From Rhodobacteraceae bacterium UBA6273 (GTDB lineage Bacteria; Pseudomonadota; Alphaproteobacteria; Rhodobacterales; Rhodobacteraceae), in the NCBI GenBank assembly GCA_002440625.1, contig DJUV01000154.1, forward strand, positions 1 to 12,341: 12,341 nt of DNA, in the 5' to 3' direction. Below the pieces are notes generated by a model. The model was not told where the DNA came from, did not search any database, and was given only the letters and a program-made list of their open reading frames with translations. The translations under genes were made by a program, and so were the position numbers. Shown here piece after piece: positions 7,938 through 12,341 of this stretch; position 1 is the first letter of the stretch; each line of letters opens with the position of its first letter.

Positions 7938-7966
7938 GTGATAGGGTCTTTGCAAGCGCAGCGCAA
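7938..7966 (-). promoter_or_regulatory. Candidate mcd promoter with overlapping operator-like repeat
   Basis: On the minus strand TTGCGC (7961-7966) and TATCAC (7938-7943) are separated by 17 bp and lie about 30-50 bases upstream of the mcd start, so a weak sigma-70-type promoter is plausible. The -35 element is inside an imperfect palindrome of the form TTGC-N9-GCAA (7950-7966), adjoining TTTGCAA at 7949. Repeated TTTGCAA-like half-sites recall those described for short-chain acyl-CoA-responsive RamB-family (ScfR/PccR) regulators in Rhodobacter. The spacing is not identical, so the regulator is an inference only. Confidence 0.35.
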
Positions 7967-7978
7967 TATTAATTCAAT

Positions 7979-8028
7979 CGCATCCCGCCGTGGCGCACGA
8001 AAGTGTCGCATCGGAATTGCGGGATGCG
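7979..8028 (+). promoter_or_regulatory. Nested hairpin / inverted repeat upstream of TauE-type gene
   Basis: CGCATCCCGC (7979-7988) and GCGGGATGCG (8019-8028) form a perfect 10-bp inverted repeat. Inside it GCGCAC (7993-7998), loop GAAA (7999-8002) and GTG-T-CGC (8003-8009) form a second hairpin with a one-base bulge. In plus-strand RNA the loop would be a GNRA tetraloop, which suggests that any RNA function belongs to the leader of the downstream TauE/SafE gene, 42 bp away. As DNA the long repeat could be a dimeric operator. No T-run follows, so it is not a simple terminator. Confidence 0.5.
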
Positions 8029-8070
8029 TAACCCGCACCGTCAGGATAGAGAAGGCGCAACGGGAAGGAA

Positions 8071-8832
8071 ATGATGGCTGGGCATGATCCGATCCTGCTT
8101 GCAGTCGCGGCGGCGATCACGCTTTTTGCCGGCGTGGTGAAGGGCGCCGTCGGCTTTGCCATGCCGATGGTGATGATCTCCGGCCTCGCCTCGATCATGC
8201 CGGCGGAACAGGCGCTGGCCGCGCTGATCGTGCCGACGCTTGTGACCAACGGTATCCAGGCACTGCGACAGGGCCGTGGCGCCGCCTGGCAGAGCATCGT
8301 CGAATATCGCCGGATGCTGATCGCGCTCAGCCTGACGATCCTCGTGTCGGCGCAGCTTGTGCCGTTCATCCCGCAGACGCTGCTTCTGATTGTCCTCGGC
8401 CTGCCCATCGTTGCCTTCGCCCTCAGCCAACTGGCCGGCTGGCAGTTCCGATTCCATGCCGATAGCCGGGCGCGGGCCGAGGTCACGGCAGGCGTGGTCG
8501 GCGGCTTCTTCGGTGGCATCTCCGGCGTCTGGGGCCCGCCCACCATCGCGCTTCTGATCTCGCTTGATGCCGGCAAGGCGGAAAGCGTGCGGGTGCAGGG
8601 CGTGGTCTACCTGATCGGCGCCGCGGTCCTGACTGTGGCGCATCTCGGCTCGGGCGTCCTCAATGCGGGCACCCTGCCGCTTTCGGTCATCTTGACGCTT
8701 CCCGGCACCGTCGGTCTCTTCATCGGCTTTGCCATCCACGACCGTCTCGATCAGGCGCGGTTCCGGCGCTGGACGCTGGTGGTGCTGGTGGTGACGGGGC
8801 TGAACTTGCTCAGGCGCGCGCTGGCGCTGTAA
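8071..8832 (+). CDS. TauE/SafE family permease
   Basis: This is a 253-residue integral membrane protein with about seven or eight hydrophobic segments. The family's two related halves are visible: the first has LFAGVVKGAVGFAMPMVM (about 18-35), the second GVVGGFFGGISGVWGPP (about 141-157), both glycine-rich and ending in proline. Members export or import small anions such as sulfite, sulfoacetate or other organosulfur compounds; here the substrate is unknown. GGGAAGGA precedes two adjacent start codons, ATG 8071 and ATG 8074; the second has the better spacing, so the protein may start one residue later. It is divergent from mcd across a 161-bp control region and convergent with the small exported protein that ends at 8883. 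Confidence 0.88.
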   Translation: MMAGHDPILLAVAAAITLFAGVVKGAVGFAMPMVMISGLASIMPAEQALAALIVPTLVTNGIQALRQGRGAAWQSIVEYRRMLIALSLTILVSAQLVPFIPQTLLLIVLGLPIVAFALSQLAGWQFRFHADSRARAEVTAGVVGGFFGGISGVWGPPTIALLISLDAGKAESVRVQGVVYLIGAAVLTVAHLGSGVLNAGTLPLSVILTLPGTVGLFIGFAIHDRLDQARFRRWTLVVLVVTGLNLLRRALAL

Positions 8833-8882
8833 ATGCGCAGAGTTGCCCATGATCGGCGGAGGCGACAATTCGGCCGCGAGGC

Positions 8883-9437
8883 TCAGCTGCTTGGCGCCAC
8901 GCAGGGATTGGAGTCGCCCTTCTTCGGCTTAACCACCTTGAACGCGACGCGAAACACCTCCTCTGATCCGCGCGTGCCGGAAATCGTCCAGATGCCGGTC
9001 AAGTCGCCATCGGCCGGGTCCAGAATATAGCCGTCCGACGTGATCTGGTTATCATCCGGCCAGCTTTCCCAGCGTTCGGTCCTGGCCCGACTTGGACCAA
9101 TTGGTGGGTGGCGGATCGTAACCATTACCTTGGGCAAGGAACGGAACAGCTGCCGCGTTTCTATCCCAAACATGATGCGGTTGATTGCGGGTATGGTTTG
9201 CGTTTTCGACACAAGCACAGGATTCTTGCTGTAGCGCTCTGTCGTCCCTTTGGTCGTGTCCGGCGAGGACGAAAGGTAGGGACTGTCCGGAGAACAAAAG
9301 ATGCCGATCCGAACATCCGTGACAAGCTTGGGATCAAACCAGACCTGCGCCTCTGCGGCGGCAGAACTGGAAAGGGCACAGACGAGAATTTGTGCCCAGA
9401 CAAGTATCTTCAGCGCCAGGAGCCGTCGTTCACCCAA
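8883..9437 (-). CDS. Small exported protein of unknown function, possibly DUF3859-like
   Basis: This is a 184-residue product with a clear Sec-type signal peptide: basic start, hydrophobic core at about 11-22, and AAA or AEA cleavage near residue 28-30. No lipobox fits Cys20. The mature part is rich in beta-forming and polar residues. It has two cysteines, Cys48 and Cys179, which could pair in the periplasm. FGIETRQL, then TIRHPP, then [17 protein letters not shown], then VFRVAFKVV follows the spacing I associate with DUF3859, but this is not certain. The start is a TTG at 9437 that overlaps the pckA stop by eight bases, without an obvious ribosome-binding site, suggesting coupling to pckA. 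No ATG in the frame keeps the signal peptide. Base composition looks somewhat less GC-rich than in pckA. Confidence 0.65.
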   Translation of the reverse strand: MGERRLLALKILVWAQILVCALSSSAAAEAQVWFDPKLVTDVRIGIFCSPDSPYLSSSPDTTKGTTERYSKNPVLVSKTQTIPAINRIMFGIETRQLFRSLPKVMVTIRHPPIGPSRARTERWESWPDDNQITSDGYILDPADGDLTGIWTISGTRGSEEVFRVAFKVVKPKKGDSNPCVAPSS

Positions 9438-11028
9438 TCGCCGCGGCTTTCACGTCCGCGTCGATATGGGGGACGTATTGCGCGAAGTTGTTGCAGAACA
9501 TATCCACCAGCTTCTTGGCCTGCGCATCATAGGCAGCCTTGTCGGCCCAGGTCTGGCGCGGGTCGAGTAGCCTGTCCTCGACGCCCGGCACATGGACCGG
9601 CACATCGAAGCCGAAGTTCGGGTCCTTGCGGAACTGCACCTTGCCGAGCGAACCGTCGAGCGCGGCGGTCAGAAGCGCGCGCGTCGCCTTGATCGGCATC
9701 CGCCGTCCAGTGCCATAGGCGCCGCCGGTCCAGCCGGTGTTGACGAGCCAGCAGGCAGCCCCGGTTTCGCGGATCTTCTGCTGCAGAAGCTTGCCGTAAA
9801 CCTCGGGCCGGCGGGGCATGAAGGGGGCGCCGAAGCAGGTGGAGAAGGTCGGGATCGGCTCAGTCACGCCAACCTCGGTCCCCGGCGTCTTCGAGGTGAA
9901 GCCCGACAGGAAGTGGTACATCGCCTGCGCAGGGGTCAGCCGCGCGATGGGCGGCAAGACACCGTAAGCATCGCAGGTCAGCATGATCACGTTCTTCGGC
10001 TGGCCGCCGAGCGAGGTCGGCGAAGCGTTCGAGATATAGTCGAGCGGATAGGCGCAGCGCATGTTGTCGGTGATCGAGTTGTCCGCGAAGTCGAGAACCA
10101 GCGTCTCCGGGTCGTAGACCATGTTCTCGATCACGGTGCCGAAGCGCGACGTGGTGCCGTAGATCTCCGGCTCAGCCTCGGCGGAAAGGTTGATGGTCTT
10201 GGCGTAGCAGCCGCCTTCGAAGTTGAAGGTGCCTTTGTCCGACCAGCCATGTTCGTCATCGCCGATCAGCGTGCGCGACGGATCGGCCGACAGCGTGGTC
10301 TTGCCGGTGCCGGAAAGGCCGAAGAAGACTGCTGTGTCGTCCGGGCTGCCGATCGCATGGTTGGCCGAGCAATGCATCGCCATCACGCCCTTGCCGGGCA
10401 GGATGTAGTTCAGAAGCGTGAAGACCGCCTTCTTGTTTTCGCCGGCATAGGCCGTGTTGCCGATCAGGATCAGCTTCTTCTCGAAGTTCAGCGCGATCAC
10501 CGTTTCCGACCGGCAGCCGTGCCGCTCGGGGTCGGCCTTGAAGCTCGGGCAGTTGATGATGGTGAATTCGGGGATGAAGTCGTCAAGCTCTGACCGCCCA
10601 GGGCGGCGGAGGAGATGGCGGATGAAGAGCCCGTGCCAGGCAAGCTCGGCCACGACGCGGACATCGAGCCGGTGCTCGCTGTCGGCGCCGGCGTAGAGGT
10701 CCTGGACGAAGTAGTCCTTGCCCTTCATGTGGGCGAGCATGTCGGCATGGAGCCGGTCGAAGGCGGCCGCGTCCATCGGCTTGTTGTTGTCCCACCAGAT
10801 CGTGTCCTCGACGGACGGGGTGCGAACGACGAACTTGTCCTTGGGCGAACGGCCGGTATGGGCGCCGGTCGAGACGAGGAAGGCGCCGCCAAGGCCGAGC
10901 CTGCCTTCGCCACGCGCCACGGCTGCCTCGATCAGCTGCGCTTCAATATCGTTGTAATAGACGTGTCCAAGCCCCGTGATCCCTTGCTGCGCCAGTGTAT
11001 GAGAGGGATTCACCCGTCCATTCGTCAT
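9430..11028 (-). CDS. pckA: Phosphoenolpyruvate carboxykinase (ATP)
   Basis: PckA decarboxylates and phosphorylates oxaloacetate to phosphoenolpyruvate using ATP, the first step of gluconeogenesis from C4 acids. The 532-residue length is normal. The protein shows the substrate-binding [12 protein letters not shown] (54-65, with Arg60), YAGENKK (194-200) with a metal-binding lysine, and MHCSANHA with His219. The P-loop GLSGTGKTT is at 237-245 and the kinase-2 motif IGDDEHGW at 255-262. GGTGCTGGAxGTGRR-type sequence near the C-terminal third ([12 protein letters not shown]) completes the nucleotide site. GGGAG lies seven bases before ATG 11028. It is divergent from chvI, an arrangement common in alphaproteobacteria where ChvI/ChvG influences pckA. 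Gluconeogenic demand from acetate via the ethylmalonyl-CoA pathway links it to mcd. Confidence 0.97.
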   Translation of the reverse strand: MTNGRVNPSHTLAQQGITGLGHVYYNDIEAQLIEAAVARGEGRLGLGGAFLVSTGAHTGRSPKDKFVVRTPSVEDTIWWDNNKPMDAAAFDRLHADMLAHMKGKDYFVQDLYAGADSEHRLDVRVVAELAWHGLFIRHLLRRPGRSELDDFIPEFTIINCPSFKADPERHGCRSETVIALNFEKKLILIGNTAYAGENKKAVFTLLNYILPGKGVMAMHCSANHAIGSPDDTAVFFGLSGTGKTTLSADPSRTLIGDDEHGWSDKGTFNFEGGCYAKTINLSAEAEPEIYGTTSRFGTVIENMVYDPETLVLDFADNSITDNMRCAYPLDYISNASPTSLGGQPKNVIMLTCDAYGVLPPIARLTPAQAMYHFLSGFTSKTPGTEVGVTEPIPTFSTCFGAPFMPRRPEVYGKLLQQKIRETGAACWLVNTGWTGGAYGTGRRMPIKATRALLTAALDGSLGKVQFRKDPNFGFDVPVHVPGVEDRLLDPRQTWADKAAYDAQAKKLVDMFCNNFAQYVPHIDADVKAAAIG

Positions 11029-11129
11029 AAGCTCGCTCCCGGTGCCGCCAAGCGGCTTTTCTGGGTTTCAGTGGACATCCGCCCGCCGTCGCGGGCGCCG
11101 TACCCCCCGCGCAATGGGAAGTTATGGCC

Positions 11130-11157
11130 CCTATATCATGCGCCTATATGATTGGAA
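11130..11157 (-). promoter_or_regulatory. Candidate pckA promoter
   Basis: On the minus strand TTCCAA (11152-11157) and TATAGG (11130-11135) are spaced by 16 bp. This would give an untranslated leader of roughly 95 bases before pckA. A second TATAGG lies 13 bp upstream (11143-11148), because CCTATAT is repeated on the plus strand at 11130 and 11143. Both elements are poor matches to the consensus, as expected if an activator is needed. The assignment is by eye only. Confidence 0.3.
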
Positions 11158-11173
11158 TAGAACGCAATTTTTG

Positions 11174-11207
11174 TGTTAGCGCCACCATGGTCCGTTTAGC
11201 GCAACCA
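11174..11207. promoter_or_regulatory. Direct repeat, LacI/CceR-like operator upstream of pckA
   Basis: TTAGCGCCACCA (11176-11187) and TTAGCGCAACCA (11196-11207) are identical in 11 of 12 bases and start 20 bp apart, two helical turns. The first copy with its flank, TGTTAGCGCCACCA (11174-11187), agrees at nine of ten fixed positions with the palindrome TGNTANCGNTANCA that I recall for CceR, a LacI-family regulator of central carbon metabolism in Rhodobacter. It would be centred about 57 bases upstream of the proposed pckA start point, a usual activator position. An OmpR-family regulator such as ChvI, which binds direct repeats, is the alternative. Confidence 0.4.
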
Positions 11208-11250
11208 GCCTTGGCGCGACGCGCGGATTCCGGCAACGATGCCCGCGGGT

Positions 11251-11269
11251 GAGGCGGATTTGTCGCCTC
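11251..11269. other. Hairpin in pckA-chvI intergenic region
   Basis: GAGGCG (11251-11256), a seven-base loop and CGCCTC (11264-11269) form a perfect stem. CCCGCGGG (11242-11249) just before it is an 8-bp palindrome. A T-run at about 11277-11281 lies eight bases after the stem, too far for a canonical terminator. The element sits within the 368-bp gene-free stretch 11029-11396, whose remaining bases (11036-11125 and 11282-11320) show nothing I can name. Confidence 0.3.
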
Positions 11270-11324
11270 TTGGGACTTTTTCGCCGCAGTGATTCGCCGG
11301 AAGTGCCCGATTCGTACTTATCGG

Positions 11325-11351
11325 TTGCGCGAACCAAGCGGAAACTAGACA
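11325..11351 (+). promoter_or_regulatory. Weak candidate chvI promoter
   Basis: TTGCGC (11325-11330) and TAGACA (11346-11351) are spaced by only 15 bp and lie about 45 bases before chvI. The -35 part is inside the inverted repeat GGTT-N5-AACC (11323-11335). Spacing is suboptimal, so this is a low-confidence suggestion; the real promoter may be further upstream in the same intergenic region. Confidence 0.2.
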
Positions 11352-11396
11352 ATGCCGGAAAAAATCAAGCAATGAGAGCAGAATAGGAAAACGCAG

Positions 11397-12098
11397 ATGG
11401 CCAAGATTGCGCTCGTCGACGACGACAGGAACATCCTGACGTCCGTATCCATGACGCTTGAAGCGGAGGGGTATGAGGTCGAGACCTTCAACGACGGACA
11501 GGCGGCGCTTGACGCCTTCAACAAGCGCCTGCCCGACATGGCGGTGCTCGACATCAAGATGCCGCGAATGGACGGGATGGAACTTCTGCAGCGGCTCCGC
11601 CAGAAGACCTCGATGCCGGTGATCTTCCTCACCTCGAAGGATGACGAGATCGACGAGGTTCTGGGTTTGCGCATGGGTGCGGACGACTATGTCAAGAAGC
11701 CCTTCTCGCAGCGGCTTCTTGTGGAACGCATCCGCGCGCTTCTGCGCCGGCAGGAGGCCATCGCCACGGGCGAGGTTGCGACGACGGAAGAAACGAAGAT
11801 CATGACGCGCGGTTCGCTGGTCATGGACCCCTTGCGCCATTCGGTCAGCTGGAAGGGCAGAGATGTCGCCCTGACCGTCACCGAATTCCTGCTGCTTCAG
11901 GCCCTCGCGCAGCGTCCCGGCTTCGTGAAAAGCCGCGACCAGCTGATGGACGTGGCCTATGACGATCAGGTCTACGTGGACGATCGCACCATCGACAGCC
12001 ACATCAAGCGGCTTCGCAAGAAGATGCGCACCGTTGACGATGATTTCACCGCCATCGAAACGCTGTATGGTATCGGCTATCGCTACAACGAAGAATGA
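11397..12098 (+). CDS. chvI: DNA-binding response regulator ChvI
   Basis: This is an OmpR/PhoB-class response regulator that receives phosphate from the sensor kinase ChvG. In alphaproteobacteria it controls acid, envelope-stress and host-associated responses. The 233-residue protein has a receiver domain (3 to about 118) with the acidic pair Asp9/Asp10, phosphorylation site Asp52 in [11 protein letters not shown], Thr79 and Lys101 in YVKKPF. A winged-helix DNA-binding domain follows (about 135-231) with [14 protein letters not shown] and [16 protein letters not shown], ending in the usual [10 protein letters not shown]. The gene identity rests on high resemblance to ChvI, on pckA being divergent, and on the ChvG-like start that follows. 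AGGAAA lies upstream of ATG 11397. The last bases overlap chvG by four. Confidence 0.93.
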   Translation: MAKIALVDDDRNILTSVSMTLEAEGYEVETFNDGQAALDAFNKRLPDMAVLDIKMPRMDGMELLQRLRQKTSMPVIFLTSKDDEIDEVLGLRMGADDYVKKPFSQRLLVERIRALLRRQEAIATGEVATTEETKIMTRGSLVMDPLRHSVSWKGRDVALTVTEFLLLQALAQRPGFVKSRDQLMDVAYDDQVYVDDRTIDSHIKRLRKKMRTVDDDFTAIETLYGIGYRYNEE

Positions 12099-12341
12099 CT
12101 TTGGCTTCGGGAATCGACTTGCGCGGAAAAACGCGAAACCGGCGTGCCGACGTCGTCCTGGGTGAGGACTGGACGGCGGCCGAAGGTGTTGTCGATTCCG
12201 AACTCAAGGCCGGGCGCGAACGGCGCGGCTTCATCTCGCTGAACCGCTCGCCGCTTGCGCGGAAGATCATCACCTTCAACCTGATGGCGATGATCGTACT
12301 GGTTGCCGGAGTGCTTTATCTCAACCCGTTCCGCGACAGCC
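12095..12341 (+). CDS. chvG: Sensor histidine kinase ChvG, N-terminal part
   Basis: The ATG at 12095 overlaps the chvI stop (ATGA), and the frame is open for 82 codons to the window edge. The visible part is a charged cytoplasmic N-terminus of about 55 residues with many arginines and glutamates. The sequence [31 protein letters not shown] then begins at residue 52, with the first membrane helix at about 58-76. The LNPFRDS element directly after the first helix is characteristic of ChvG in this group as I remember it. The periplasmic sensor domain, HAMP, dimerisation and ATPase domains are beyond the window and cannot be checked. Overlap with chvI indicates a single transcript and coupled translation. 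Confidence 0.88.
   Translation, partial: MTLASGIDLRGKTRNRRADVVLGEDWTAAEGVVDSELKAGRERRGFISLNRSPLARKIITFNLMAMIVLVAGVLYLNPFRDS

Noticed and set aside
6371..7972. 533-codon plus-strand open frame opposite mcd
   Set aside because: Shadow of mcd, which has clear acyl-CoA dehydrogenase motifs; the antisense product is low-complexity with no family features.
7910..8038. N-terminal extension of mcd up to 8038
   Set aside because: The extension covers the promoter-like and hairpin sequences; ATG 7909 has a perfect AAGGAG site and the MAHDGA start expected for Mcd.
9376..9380. Lipobox at Cys20 of the small exported protein
   Set aside because: The residue before Cys is Val rather than Gly, Ala or Ser, and a normal signal peptidase I site follows.
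11251..11281. Intrinsic terminator in the pckA-chvI region
   Set aside because: The T-run is eight bases away from the stem and both flanking genes point away from it, so no transcript would need to end there.
1..12341. CRISPR arrays, insertion sequences, tRNA genes or phage genes
   Set aside because: No regular repeat-spacer pattern, transposase or integrase motif, tRNA-like cloverleaf or phage-like protein was seen on either strand.

Overview
The window is ordinary chromosomal DNA of an alphaproteobacterium, most likely a member of the Rhodobacteraceae/Paracoccaceae. Four things point there: high GC content with strong GC3 bias; the gene order acpS-lepB-rnc-era-DUF1491-recO; a methylsuccinyl-CoA dehydrogenase of the ethylmalonyl-CoA pathway; and pckA divergent from chvI-chvG. 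The genus cannot be fixed from the sequence alone. I see no phage, transposon, CRISPR array, tRNA or rRNA.

Region 1 (1-3855, + strand) is a housekeeping cluster. It holds the 3' end of acpS (holo-ACP synthase), lepB (signal peptidase I), rnc (RNase III, coupled to lepB by a 4-bp overlap), era (ribosome-assembly GTPase), a small DUF1491 protein and recO (recombination mediator). A 179-bp spacer of lower GC separates rnc from era. A Rhodobacterales-type extragenic palindromic element lies between era and the DUF1491 gene.

Region 2 (3932-8832) starts with an MFS permease (+). It ends 4 bp from the convergent end of a two-gene minus-strand unit, mcd followed by an NAD(P)-dependent extended SDR reductase. 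Mcd makes mesaconyl-C1-CoA in acetate assimilation. The 161-bp gap between mcd and the divergent TauE/SafE permease gene (+) holds a plausible mcd promoter and a nested inverted-repeat/hairpin element of 50 bp.

Region 3 (8883-12341) starts with a small exported protein of unknown function (possibly DUF3859-like) on the minus strand, overlapping the end of pckA. pckA (ATP-dependent PEP carboxykinase, minus) is divergent from chvI (OmpR-class response regulator, +). chvI overlaps by 4 bp the start of chvG (sensor histidine kinase), which runs off the window. The 368-bp pckA-chvI intergenic region contains a 12-bp direct repeat spaced by 20 bp. One copy resembles a LacI/GntR-family (CceR-type) operator and sits where an activator of pckA would bind.

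Metabolically, mcd (acetyl-CoA assimilation into C4 acids) and pckA (gluconeogenesis from C4 acids) both serve growth on acetate or organic acids, and ChvI/ChvG is a known neighbour of pckA in many alphaproteobacteria. I found no clearly novel multi-gene system. The most interesting signals are non-coding: the nested hairpin upstream of the TauE gene and the repeat/operator cluster upstream of pckA. The uncharacterised exported protein overlapping pckA is the other candidate.
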